This document shows positions 17,596 to 25,324 of a DNA stretch of 64,000 bases, piece by piece. The position numbers were made by a program, and so were the translations under genes. Numbering within the stretch: position 1 is the first letter of the stretch; each line of letters opens with the position of its first letter. This stretch comes from an uncultured Spirochaetaceae bacterium (lineage in GTDB: Bacteria; Spirochaetota; Spirochaetia; Sphaerochaetales; Sphaerochaetaceae): contig CALXQU010000001.1 in assembly GCA_944390725.1 (NCBI GenBank), forward strand, positions 186,001 through 250,000. Reading direction: 5' to 3'. The notes below the pieces were generated by a model. The model was given only the letters and a program-made list of their open reading frames with translations, was not told where the DNA came from and made no database searches.

Positions 17596-19013
17596 GATAT
17601 CCCTCCTGCCGAGAATCTGTCCTTCCCCTGTCTGGACGGGGTCCTGCAGGGATACCTGCCCGAGAAGCAGGCCGTGCAGAATCCATTGTCCCCCGTCTCG
17701 GCCAGCTTCACCACGCTATCCACTGAGAGGAAGCCCAGGGAATCGACATCGAGGATCCTGGCCATCTCCTCATCGCTGTACCTGTAGGCAAACAGGTTCT
17801 CCGAGCTATCGATATCGGTACCGAAATAGCACGGATAGAGGAACTTAGGCGCGGAGCTCATGAAATGGACCTCCTTCGCGCCGGCGTCCCTGAGCATCCT
17901 GACAATCCTCCGCGACGTCGTCCCCCTCACAATCGAATCATCTATCAGGACTATCCTCCTGCCCCTGACAGCGGAGGGGACGGGGTTGAGCTTGATCCTC
18001 ACGCCATCCTCCCTCATGCTCTGCTCAGGCTGTATGAATGTCCTGCCGATGTACTTGTTCTTTATCAGCCCGGTGGAATAAGGGATGCCGGACTGCTGCG
18101 CATATCCCAGGGCTGCCTCGATGCCGGAGTCAGGGACGCCTATCACGACATCGGCCTGCACCGGATGCTCAAGGGCGAGGAATGCGCCTGCACGCCTGCG
18201 CGCGACCTGCACGGAAGAGCCATCGATCACCGAATCCGGGCGTGCGAAATAGATCATCTCGAAGACGCACGTGCTCTTCTTCTCGCGGCCGGCGGCGCGC
18301 TTCTCAGACTTGAGCGAGCCATCCTTCATGACAGTCACCACCTCGCCTGGCTCCACATCCCTGATGAACCTGGCGCCAATCGTGTCGAATGCGCAGCTTT
18401 CCGAGGCGAATGCATAGCCTGTATCGGTCTTTCCCATGGCCAGCGGCCTGAAGCCCCACGGATCGCGCGCGGCGACAAGCTTCTCGTTGTTCATGACGAT
18501 AAGGGAATATGCCCCGGTAAGCTCATCCATCAGCGCCGCTACCGAATCCTCGAGGGAAAGCCCCTCCAGGCGGTGGCGCACGATCATATAGGCTATGACC
18601 TCGGTATCGCTGGTCGTATGGAATATCGAGCCGTTCCTCTCAAGCTCATGGCGGAGCTCGTAGTCATTGGTGAGATTGCCGTTGTGGGCCAGGGCAAGCA
18701 TGCCCAGATGGTGGTTGACCACCAGCGGCTGCACATTAAGCCGGGGATTCAGCCCGGTCGTGCCGTACCTTACATGCGAGACCGCGATCCTGCCCTGCGG
18801 GAAGGAAGACAGCACCGGCGGCGTGAAGACCTCATTGACTAATCCCGCATCCTTCCTGGTGACTATCTGGGAGCCGTCGCTGAGCGCGATGCCTGCCCCT
18901 TCCTGCCCCCTGTGCTGCAGCGCATAGAGGGCATAGTAGCAGGTGCGGGCAAGTTCTGCGGGAGTCCCGGACCAGATGCCGAAGAGCCCGCACTCCTCCT
19001 TCAGCTCTCCCAT
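17592..19013 (-). CDS. purF: amidophosphoribosyltransferase
   Basis: First committed step of purine synthesis: PRPP plus glutamine to phosphoribosylamine. From the chosen ATG the 473-residue protein reads MGELKEECGLFGI, so the Ntn nucleophile would be Cys8 after removal of a very short propeptide. The N-terminal glutaminase includes RYGTTG and AHNGNLTN; the C-terminal phosphoribosyltransferase half has the PRPP loop IVLIDDSIVRGTTSRRIV. I use 19013 because GGAG lies about 7 nt upstream within the end of purC; the longer open frame upstream has no family similarity. PurF is the classical point of feedback inhibition by nucleotides. Confidence 0.95.
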   Translation of the reverse strand: MGELKEECGLFGIWSGTPAELARTCYYALYALQHRGQEGAGIALSDGSQIVTRKDAGLVNEVFTPPVLSSFPQGRIAVSHVRYGTTGLNPRLNVQPLVVNHHLGMLALAHNGNLTNDYELRHELERNGSIFHTTSDTEVIAYMIVRHRLEGLSLEDSVAALMDELTGAYSLIVMNNEKLVAARDPWGFRPLAMGKTDTGYAFASESCAFDTIGARFIRDVEPGEVVTVMKDGSLKSEKRAAGREKKSTCVFEMIYFARPDSVIDGSSVQVARRRAGAFLALEHPVQADVVIGVPDSGIEAALGYAQQSGIPYSTGLIKNKYIGRTFIQPEQSMREDGVRIKLNPVPSAVRGRRIVLIDDSIVRGTTSRRIVRMLRDAGAKEVHFMSSAPKFLYPCYFGTDIDSSENLFAYRYSDEEMARILDVDSLGFLSVDSVVKLAETGDNGFCTACFSGRYPCRTPSRQGKDRFSAGGIS

Positions 19014-19014
19014 C

Positions 19015-19728
19015 TCAGGCTCCGAAGATGCGTGTAAGCATCTCTTTGTATGCGCCCTCCGCATCGCCGAGGTCACGGCGGAAGCGGTCCTTGTCGAGCT
19101 TCTTCTTCGTCTTGCTGTCCCAGAAGCGGCATGTATCCGGGCTGATCTCGTCAGCAAGGACGATCCTGCCGTCCGGGGTCCTGCCGAACTCGAGCTTGAA
19201 GTCCACGAGGTCGATGCCGATGGAGCTGAAGAAATCCCGGAGATAGCTGTTGACCCTCAGGGCATAGTCCTTGATCGTCTCCAGCTCTTCCTCAGTGGCC
19301 CAGCCGAGGGCAAGGATGTGGGAATCATTGACCATCGGATCCCCGAGCGCATCGTCCTTATAGCAGAATTCAAGCACAGGCCTTGGAAGCACAACGCCTT
19401 CCTCGATGCCGACGCGCTTCGAAAGGGAGCCGGCGATGATGTTCCTGACGATGACCTCGAGAGGGACGATCGAGACCTTCCTGACAGCGGTATCGGTATC
19501 GGAGAGCTCCTCGATAAGATGCGTCGGTATGCCGGCTTCCTTCTCGAGCCTCTTCATCAGGTAGTTCGTGATCTTGTTGTTGATCACGCCCTTGCCCCTG
19601 ATGGTCCCCTTCTTCTCCCCGTTGAAGGCGGTCGCATCATCCTTATAGGAGACGATGCAGATAGCCTCATCATCAGTGCTGAAGACCTTCTTGGCCTTCC
19701 CTTCATACATCAGATCTCTCTTCTCCAT
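19015..19728 (-). CDS. purC: SAICAR synthetase
   Basis: Couples CAIR with aspartate using ATP, step 7 of purine synthesis. The 237-residue product starts [20 protein letters not shown], the typical SAICAR synthetase opening, and has [20 protein letters not shown] near residue 85 and [10 protein letters not shown] followed by [14 protein letters not shown] near residue 190. The ATG at 19728 has AAGGAG 6 nt upstream; the open frame continues upstream inside purE without similarity. It lies 10 nt downstream of purE and ends one base before purF. Confidence 0.96.
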   Translation of the reverse strand: MEKRDLMYEGKAKKVFSTDDEAICIVSYKDDATAFNGEKKGTIRGKGVINNKITNYLMKRLEKEAGIPTHLIEELSDTDTAVRKVSIVPLEVIVRNIIAGSLSKRVGIEEGVVLPRPVLEFCYKDDALGDPMVNDSHILALGWATEEELETIKDYALRVNSYLRDFFSSIGIDLVDFKLEFGRTPDGRIVLADEISPDTCRFWDSKTKKKLDKDRFRRDLGDAEGAYKEMLTRIFGA

Positions 19729-19738
19729 ATGCTTCTCC

Positions 19739-20227
19739 TTAGAATCTGCTGCTGATTTCGGCGTCCTTGGCCCTGACCTTGTCGCTGAGCCCCTTCCTGT
19801 ATGCAGAAAGGCGTGCCTCGGCATCCCGGTCCGCGATTGCGAGCATCTCGACGGCAAGCAATGCCGCATTGGCCCCATTGGATATGCCTACGGTGGCGAC
19901 GGGGATCCCTGGCGGCATCTCGACAGATGACAGGAGCGCATCGAGGCCGCCGAGCGTGGAGCCTCCTGCGGGAACCGCGATGACAGGGAGCGTGGTATTG
20001 GCGGCGATTGCCCCGGCAAGATGGGCTGCCTTGCCTGCTATCGCTATGATTGCCCCTATGCCGTCGGCACGCGCGGCCTTCGCGAAGGCTGCGGCCTCGT
20101 CAGGCGTCCTATGCGCGCTCATAACCCGAACTGTGCACGGAACCTCAAATTCCTTCAGCACAGCCACTGCCTTCTCTGCGATAGGCAGGTCCGAATCGCT
20201 ACCCATTATCACGGCTATCTTCTGCAC
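19739..20227 (-). CDS. purE: N5-CAIR mutase, class I PurE
   Basis: Carboxylation step of purine synthesis. The sequence shows the class I features GSDSD near the N-terminus, SAHRTPDEA near residue 37 and [19 protein letters not shown] near residue 67; it lacks the AGRSN-type loop of class II AIR carboxylases such as that of Treponema denticola. No purK is in the operon, so either PurK is elsewhere or the enzyme works with spontaneously formed N5-CAIR in a CO2-rich niche. I choose the GTG at 20227 ([11 protein letters not shown]) with GAGAGG upstream, giving 162 residues; a TTG at 20260 would extend it by 11. First gene of the operon. A weak TTGATT-17-TAACTT promoter lies at 20260-20288. Confidence 0.92.
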   Translation of the reverse strand: MQKIAVIMGSDSDLPIAEKAVAVLKEFEVPCTVRVMSAHRTPDEAAAFAKAARADGIGAIIAIAGKAAHLAGAIAANTTLPVIAVPAGGSTLGGLDALLSSVEMPPGIPVATVGISNGANAALLAVEMLAIADRDAEARLSAYRKGLSDKVRAKDAEISSRF

Positions 20228-20356
20228 GGGGCCTCTCTGGAATGGAAAAATATGGTTCAAAGTTAAATGAATTGCCCGCGATAATCAATATGTTCTAGCG
20301 TTGCATTTTGTTGCTTCCGGAGGAATTCCAGCTGCCATATGAAGAAATATGCCCAT

Positions 20357-20385
20357 TTGCCATCAGCGATGGCTGCGGGTACAAT
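20357..20385 (+). promoter_or_regulatory. leaderless promoter of the M18 aminopeptidase gene
   Basis: TTGCCA (20357-20362), exactly 17 nt, then TACAAT (20380-20385), which ends 6 nt before the ATG at 20392. There is no ribosome-binding site. Confidence 0.65.
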
Positions 20386-20391
20386 GGCTCC

Positions 20392-21654
20392 ATGCAGACA
20401 ATAGACAGGCTTTTCAGCTTCATAGGCAAATCCCCGTCCCCGTACCATGCGGTGGATACGGCGGCAGGGATCCTGGCAGGAAAGGGCTTCACGGAGCTAA
20501 GGGAGGACACGCCATTCGCCATCAGGCGCGGCGAAAGATATTACATAAAGCGGGCCGGCACAGCCCTCATCGCCTTCATCGTCCCCTCCGACCCGCGCTC
20601 ATTCTCGATCATCGCAGCCCATACGGACAGCCCCTGCTTCAAGGTCAAGACGGATCCGGAGCATTCCGCAGGCGGTCTTTACACGGTCCTGGATACGGAG
20701 GGATACGGCGGCATGCTGATGTCGCCCTGGTTCGACAGGCCGCTGTCGATAGCAGGACGGATAGCCTACAGGGAAGGCAATGCGATAAGGACCGCCCTAT
20801 ATGATGCAGGAAGGCCTCTCGTGCTGATCCCCAGCCTCGCCATCCATATGGACAGGAAAGCCAATGAGGGCATTGCCCTCAGCATCCAGAAGGATATGAT
20901 GCCGCTCTTCTCGGAAGGGACAGGCAAAGGCAGCCTGATGAGGCTCATCGAGAAGGAGACAGGCATCACCGGCATACTGGGGGATGACCTGTATGTATAT
21001 TCGGCATCAGAGTCTGCCATCTGGGGAGCGGACGGCGAGTTCTTCTCAGCGCCGCGCATCGATGACCTGATGTGCGCCTGGGGTGCCGTATCGGCGCTTT
21101 CGGAAGCTGCTGAGCCATCATCCATCGCCATGGCAGCGCTCTTCAGCAGCGAGGAGACAGGCAGCGGGTCCGTCTCGGGAGCCCTTTCCGACTTCCTCCC
21201 ATCGGTGATGTCCAGGCTGATGGACAGCCTCGGGATGGACAGCGAGGGCAAGGCCATAGCCATCTCCTCATCGTTCATGCTCAGCGCGGATAACGGGCAT
21301 GCCGTGCACCCCGCCCACCTCGACAAGGCGGACCCGGAGAGCCATCCGGTGCTCAATGGCGGCGTGCTGCTGAAATACAGCGCCCAGAACAAGTATATGA
21401 CGGACGGGGAGACAGGCGCGTACGTGAAGATGCTGTGCCAGGATAGCGGCATCCCATTCCAGATATTCCATAACCATTCGGATATCCCGGGAGGATCCAC
21501 GCTGGGCAACCTTGCCGTGGAGAAGGTAAGCGTCATGGGCGCTGACATAGGCGTGGCACAGCTGGCTATGCACTCCCCTTATGAGACGGCAGGCGTGCGC
21601 GATGCGGACCACCTCCTCAGGTTCTTCAGCGCATTCTATGCAGCGCGCCGCTGA
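20392..21654 (+). CDS. M18-family aminopeptidase (aspartyl aminopeptidase type)
   Basis: A cytoplasmic dinuclear zinc exopeptidase that removes N-terminal residues from peptides. The 420-residue protein has FIGKSPSPYHAV at the start, the first metal ligands in IIAAHTDSPCFKVK near residue 78, the catalytic Glu region LFSSEETGSGS near residue 250, the metal-binding SADNGHAVHPAH near residue 305 and the closing HSPYETAGVRDADHLLRFF. These match bacterial ApeB-type M18 enzymes. The ATG at 20392 coincides with the predicted transcription start; longer readings of the frame to 20308 would place the promoter inside the gene. It is divergent from purE. Confidence 0.92.
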   Translation: MQTIDRLFSFIGKSPSPYHAVDTAAGILAGKGFTELREDTPFAIRRGERYYIKRAGTALIAFIVPSDPRSFSIIAAHTDSPCFKVKTDPEHSAGGLYTVLDTEGYGGMLMSPWFDRPLSIAGRIAYREGNAIRTALYDAGRPLVLIPSLAIHMDRKANEGIALSIQKDMMPLFSEGTGKGSLMRLIEKETGITGILGDDLYVYSASESAIWGADGEFFSAPRIDDLMCAWGAVSALSEAAEPSSIAMAALFSSEETGSGSVSGALSDFLPSVMSRLMDSLGMDSEGKAIAISSSFMLSADNGHAVHPAHLDKADPESHPVLNGGVLLKYSAQNKYMTDGETGAYVKMLCQDSGIPFQIFHNHSDIPGGSTLGNLAVEKVSVMGADIGVAQLAMHSPYETAGVRDADHLLRFFSAFYAARR

Positions 21655-21656
21655 TG

Positions 21657-21662
21657 TATAAT
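21657..21662 (+). promoter_or_regulatory. candidate -10 box for the first barrel gene
   Basis: A perfect TATAAT lies directly after the aminopeptidase stop and 23 nt before the ATG at 21685, with AAAGGAG between. The -35 region 17 nt upstream is poor. Confidence 0.4.
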
Positions 21663-21684
21663 CATCAGAAAGGAGAATAGGAAG

Positions 21685-22210
21685 ATGAAGAAGCTGATTA
21701 TCATAGCGCTGGTGCTCCTGGCAGCTATCCCCGCATTCGCAGCGGATAACCAGATAGGTATCACGCCACTCCCAGATGGCAGTGGGGCGGCGACTCAAGC
21801 CTGATGGATATGCTAATTACGGTTGACGGTGCAAACTACTTCGATGACGGTTCAGGAATCGAATATGGCGCAGGCCTGTCAATGAGGCTCATGAGCAACG
21901 GGGCGAAACTAGAGCAGATCCCGCTCGGGGCCGCATTCAGGGTCGGCTATGGCTACAGATACGAGTTCAATCCGCTGGTCGGCTTCGTGCTTGGCGTCGG
22001 ACTCGACGGCAGCACATTATCTGCAGGCGGATACACAGTACTGACTCTCGGGATGTATGGCAAGATTGGATTCGACTTCACCCTCATGGATGCGCTCCGC
22101 TTCAATGTAGGGGCTGCCCTGGGAGGACCATGTTCGGCGGCGAATCATACGTAGGCTTTGCGACAGGATTCTATGTAGCGCCATCGGTCGGTATCGCATT
22201 CGCCTACTGA
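21685..22210 (+). pseudogene. frameshifted outer-membrane beta-barrel gene, first of a tandem pair
   Basis: This copy has AAAGGAG and an ATG at 21685, then a signal peptide MKKLIIIALVLLAAIPAFA, but the frame breaks twice. After about 30 codons (near 21776) the reading must shift to recover QWGGDSSLMDM and then LITVDGANYFDDGSGIEYG. Near 22129 it shifts again to recover MFGGESYVGFATGFYVAPSVGIAFAY and the stop at 22208. All three segments align in order with the intact neighbour at 22325. Either the gene is a recent pseudogene or the assembly has two indels; both frames keep clean coding character, so the damage is young. The intact ancestor would be a signal-peptide barrel of about 175 residues. 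Confidence 0.8.
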
Positions 22211-22234
22211 GCCTAGACAGTGAGATGCCAGCAG

Positions 22235-22257
22235 CAGCCAGGCCCGCCGCCTGGCTG
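22235..22257 (+). terminator. terminator of first barrel gene
   Basis: Stem AGCCAGGC/GCCTGGCT (22236-22243, 22249-22256) with loop CCGCC, extended by one more pair, followed by TATTTTG. The same hairpin recurs after the second barrel gene. Confidence 0.7.
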
Positions 22258-22324
22258 TATTTTGTGTGAATCTCGCTCCATCTGCATGAAGAGGATGTAT
22301 CATCTCTGCAAATGGAGGTTCTGC

Positions 22325-22927
22325 ATGAAGAAGCTTATCATCATCTCAATCATGCTCCTTGCCCTGGTTCCTGCGGCCTTCGCCGCAGACGGGCAGATCG
22401 GCATCTCGCTTACGCCGCAATGGTTCTGGATCAGTAAAGTAATGGATTACGACATACCAGGGAATCTGGGGACGACCAGCTTCCTGCTGACGGTCGATGG
22501 AGCAAACTACTTCGGCGAGGATGGCGGATTCGGCATCGAATACGGACTGGGCGCGTCCTTCCCGCTCAATGTATGGGGAGGGAACTATACGGAAAGCATA
22601 AGCAGCTCAGCCACCAGCCTGGCCTTCCGCTTCGGCCTCGGATACAGATACCAGTTCTCCAGCCTGATCGGCGTCATCGCGGGATTGGGCGTCAACGGCG
22701 ATGCTGAGTTCAATAGGAACGGCAATGCCAGCACGACCTCATTGATGCTAGGCCTCTATGGGCGCGTCGGCGTCGATTTCACGCTGCTTGACTTCCTGCG
22801 CATCAATGCGGGAATCGCGGTCGGCGGACCTGTCTATCTGGCTGCATTCGGCAGCGGCTCAAGTGCCTCTGTTGGCATCGGCGGATTCTATCTGGCCCCA
22901 TCCGTAGGCGTTGCCTACACATATTGA
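22325..22927 (+). CDS. small outer-membrane beta-barrel protein
   Basis: A 200-residue exported protein with a Sec signal peptide MKKLIIISIMLLALVPAAFA and a mature part rich in alternating Gly, aromatic and hydrophobic residues. Repeated strands such as FRFGLGYRYQFSSLIGV and YGRVGVDFTLLDFLRI and the aromatic C-terminus GVAYTY are typical of proteins assembled into the outer membrane by BAM. GGAGG lies about 6 nt before the ATG, which I prefer to further upstream starts because the signal peptide begins there. It is the intact member of a tandem pair with identical downstream hairpins. No enzymatic motif is seen; porin or structural roles are possible. Confidence 0.8.
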   Translation: MKKLIIISIMLLALVPAAFAADGQIGISLTPQWFWISKVMDYDIPGNLGTTSFLLTVDGANYFGEDGGFGIEYGLGASFPLNVWGGNYTESISSSATSLAFRFGLGYRYQFSSLIGVIAGLGVNGDAEFNRNGNASTTSLMLGLYGRVGVDFTLLDFLRINAGIAVGGPVYLAAFGSGSSASVGIGGFYLAPSVGVAYTY

Positions 22928-22940
22928 CTGCCTAGGCACA

Positions 22941-22965
22941 GCAGCCAGGCCCGCCGCCTGGCTGC
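22941..22965 (+). terminator. terminator of second barrel gene
   Basis: A 10-bp stem GCAGCCAGGC/GCCTGGCTGC with loop CCGCC, then TCCTTTCC. It duplicates the hairpin at 22236-22256. Confidence 0.7.
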
Positions 22966-23128
22966 TCCTTTCCAGCAGAGTGGAAAAGCGAAAGCACGGC
23001 AAAATGGTTCCTAATCCTTGACCGGACGTGCCAATGCTGTCAATATTAGAGCTAGTTTCACTCGCACCACTGGTGCAAAGGATGATAAATGGACGACGGC
23101 CCTGGCAGTAGAGCCTTATTCGAAGAAG

Positions 23129-23152
23129 ATCCTGATCCATACTTATCAGGAT
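23129..23152 (+). promoter_or_regulatory. hairpin in the leader region of the CorC-like gene
   Basis: A perfect inverted repeat ATCCTGAT/ATCAGGAT with an 8-nt loop sits about 77 nt before the GTG start at 23229, inside a 300-bp gap (22928-23228) that otherwise holds only the terminator at 22941-22965. It has no T-tract, so a regulatory leader or operator role is more likely than termination. Function is unknown. Confidence 0.3.
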
Positions 23153-23228
23153 TGATGCGCCTCAATCTCCGCCTCTGATAGCGGCTTCGGCATCAGAACG
23201 AAACGATAAGACACAAAGGAGAATCAAG

Positions 23229-24581
23229 GTGGCTATAGCACAGCAGCTTCTGCTGCAGGTAATACTTATATTATTGAATGCGTTCTTCGCGGCGACAGAG
23301 ATTGCCGTGATATCACTCAACAGGACCAAGCTCGAGAAGCTCTCTGAGGAAGGCGACAATGCCGCCTCGAGGCTGATGAAGCTCACGGAGCACCAGTCGG
23401 CGTTCCTTTCCACTATCCAGATCGGCATCACGCTCGCAGGATTCCTCGGATCGGCTTTCGCTGCGGACAACATCTCCGTATACCTCGTGCCTGTATTCCA
23501 GAGCTGGGGCATCCCCCTTTCGGAGGACTCCCTGGGAACGATAGCGATTGTCATCACGACCATCATCATCTCGTTCTTCACCCTCATATTCGGCGAGCTC
23601 GTGCCGAAGAGGATAGCCCAGCAGAAATCATACCAGGTGGCCAGGTTCGCCTGCGGCACGATCCTCATACTCGCGAAGATCATGCGTCCTGCGATATGGC
23701 TCCTCACCGTATGCACATCGCTCGTCCTCAGGCTCTTCAGGATGGAGGACAAGGCAAACGACGATGAGGTGACCGAGGATGACATCCGCATGATGGTCGA
23801 TGCAGGCGGCAAGTCCGGCTCGATCGAGGAAGACGAGAAGGAATGGATACAGAACGTATTCGAATTCAACGATACGTCGATCACTGAGATCATGACCCGT
23901 GAATCCGATGTCGTCGCATTCCAGATCGACACCCCTGAGTATGAGATACTCGACAAGATCAAGGAGACCGGCCTTTCCAGGTTCCCTGTCTATGGCGAGA
24001 ACATCAATGACATCAAGGGCATACTCAATGCAAGGGACTTCCTCATCAACAGGAACGAGGGCGAGAGGAAGAAGACCAAGGACCTCCTCAGGCCGGCATA
24101 CATGGTCCCGGAGTCCATCCATGCCGATAAGCTCTTCCAGAACATGCAGGCGAAGAAGACCCACCTCGCCATCGTGGTCGATGAATACGGCCAGACGATA
24201 GGCATCATCACCATGGAGGACCTCATCGAGGAGATCGTCGGCAACATCTACGATGAATTCGACCCGGCGGAGGAGGCCGAGATCCAGAAGATCGATGACA
24301 ATACCTGGAAGGTCTCTGGGTCGCTGCTCCTCTCGGATTTCTCGGACGAGACAGGCATCGAGCTTGAGGAGAACGAGGACTACGACACCATCGGCGGCAT
24401 GGTGATGTCCACGCTTGAGCAGATCCCGGAGGACGGCACCGAGCTTGACGTGAGGATCAACGGGCTCGACATCCATGTGACGAAGATTGAGAACCGCAGG
24501 ATCGAGAGCGCCATCGTAAGGCGCCTGCCCAAGGAAGAGGCGTCAGCCGCGGAGGAGGAAGCCGCCGAGAAGGCAGAATAA
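23229..24581 (+). CDS. CNNM/CorC-HlyC family membrane protein (DUF21-CBS-CBS-CorC_HlyC)
   Basis: Member of the hemolysin-C-like/CNNM family linked to Mg2+/Co2+ homeostasis. The 450 residues divide into a DUF21 transmembrane part with four hydrophobic segments (about 1-175, including FAATEIAVISLNRTKLEKL and FGELVPKRIAQQ), a linker FNDTSITEIMTRESDVVAF, paired CBS domains (about 210-335, ending VVDEYGQTIGIITMEDLIEEIVGNIYDEFD) and a C-terminal CorC_HlyC domain (about 350-435). A Glu/Ala-rich tail follows. The start is GTG with AAGGAG about 7 nt upstream. The tetR gene converges 2 nt after its stop. Ion transport is family inference. Confidence 0.9.
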   Translation: MAIAQQLLLQVILILLNAFFAATEIAVISLNRTKLEKLSEEGDNAASRLMKLTEHQSAFLSTIQIGITLAGFLGSAFAADNISVYLVPVFQSWGIPLSEDSLGTIAIVITTIIISFFTLIFGELVPKRIAQQKSYQVARFACGTILILAKIMRPAIWLLTVCTSLVLRLFRMEDKANDDEVTEDDIRMMVDAGGKSGSIEEDEKEWIQNVFEFNDTSITEIMTRESDVVAFQIDTPEYEILDKIKETGLSRFPVYGENINDIKGILNARDFLINRNEGERKKTKDLLRPAYMVPESIHADKLFQNMQAKKTHLAIVVDEYGQTIGIITMEDLIEEIVGNIYDEFDPAEEAEIQKIDDNTWKVSGSLLLSDFSDETGIELEENEDYDTIGGMVMSTLEQIPEDGTELDVRINGLDIHVTKIENRRIESAIVRRLPKEEASAAEEEAAEKAE

Positions 24582-24583
24582 GC

Positions 24584-25168
24584 CTACTCCACCATCTGCA
24601 GGACAAGCCCTCTGATCAGGAATCGGAGGGTCTTTTCCTTTCCATCCAGCTTATCCGCGGAAAGCAGCAGGTACATGAGGGCCCTGTAGCCCTCGGAGAA
24701 TGCCGCGATATCCTCCTCATCCTCTATATAGAAATAGGAGAAGAGGCGGCGGATCGCCTCTGAGAATGTCCGCTCCAGGCTGATGCCATCCTCCTCGCCG
24801 TACCTGCGGAAGACGAGGTCGAGCTCGGCGCCCTCGAGGAAGCGGTGCAGGCCTTCCTGGTAGAATCTCATGAGTATCCTGTAGAAGACATCTGTCAGGG
24901 ACGTGACGATATGGTTCTCATCCAGCTCCTGCAGCAGGGCCAGGTACATAGGCTCCACATCATCTATGAAGCTCCTGAGCAGGTCATAGAAGAGCGCCTC
25001 CTTATGCGGATAGAAGAGATAGAACGTCCCCTTCGGGATATCGACGCGCCTGACAAGCTCATCGACCGTAGTGCGCCTCACCCCATAGAGCCTGAGGCAT
25101 TCGGCCCCTTCCCTCCTCAGTGCCTTCCTGATGTTCTCCTTCTCGGTTTCGCTGTATTTCCTAGGCAT
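24584..25168 (-). CDS. TetR-family transcriptional regulator
   Basis: A 194-residue repressor-type regulator. The N-terminal HTH region (about residues 8-52) contains IRKALRREGAECLRLYGVRRTTVDELVRRVDIPKGTFYLFYPHKEALFYDLL, the classical TetR pattern split over helix 2, the recognition helix and the K-x-x-L-F segment. The rest is a divergent helical ligand domain. I choose the ATG at 25168 (MPRKY) because a TTGACT-17-CAAAAT promoter would start transcription at that base; TTG 25186 and ATG 25174 lie inside or too near the -10. A TTGAC-N16-GTCAA inverted repeat spans the promoter, suggesting autorepression. The ligand and other targets are unknown; the divergent sugar ATPase gene is one candidate. 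Confidence 0.88.
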   Translation of the reverse strand: MPRKYSETEKENIRKALRREGAECLRLYGVRRTTVDELVRRVDIPKGTFYLFYPHKEALFYDLLRSFIDDVEPMYLALLQELDENHIVTSLTDVFYRILMRFYQEGLHRFLEGAELDLVFRRYGEEDGISLERTFSEAIRRLFSYFYIEDEEDIAAFSEGYRALMYLLLSADKLDGKEKTLRFLIRGLVLQMVE

Positions 25169-25175
25169 ATGCATT

Positions 25176-25204
25176 ATTTTGACCAAAGTAGTCTATATAG
25201 TCAA
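25176..25204 (-). promoter_or_regulatory. leaderless tetR promoter with overlapping operator-like inverted repeat
   Basis: Minus-strand TTGACT (25199-25204), 17 nt, CAAAAT (25176-25181); the ATG at 25168 is 7 nt beyond. Inverted arms TTGAC (25179-25183) and GTCAA (25200-25204) cover both boxes. Confidence 0.55.
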
Positions 25205-25263
25205 CAAAACAGCGTTTTTACTGCTTTTTCGCGGGAAAACAGCGGAAATGGAAGCAGATTCCG

Positions 25264-25292
25264 CTTTACGGCAGCCGCCGGGTGCCATAGCA
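25264..25292 (+). promoter_or_regulatory. candidate promoter of the sugar ABC ATPase gene
   Basis: TTTACG (25264-25269), 17 nt, TAGCAT (25287-25292). The leader of about 27 nt carries AAAGGAG before the ATG at 25325. Confidence 0.4.
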
Positions 25293-25324
25293 TTGAAGTA
25301 TCAATTCGAAAAAGGAGCAATTGA

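Noticed and set aside
17865..18842. Plus-strand open frame of 325 codons opposite purF
   Set aside because: Shadow of purF; no similarity, no start signals.
19739..20227. Class II (AIR carboxylase) PurE as in Treponema denticola
   Set aside because: The diagnostic loop is AGKAAHLAG, class I-like, not the AGRSN form.
20228..20356. Possible purine riboswitch or PurR box upstream of the pur operon
   Set aside because: No three-helix G-box pattern or PurR-like palindrome could be found; only a weak promoter is present.
23628..24476. Minus-strand open frame of 282 codons opposite the CorC-like gene
   Set aside because: Antisense shadow of a conserved CBS-domain protein.
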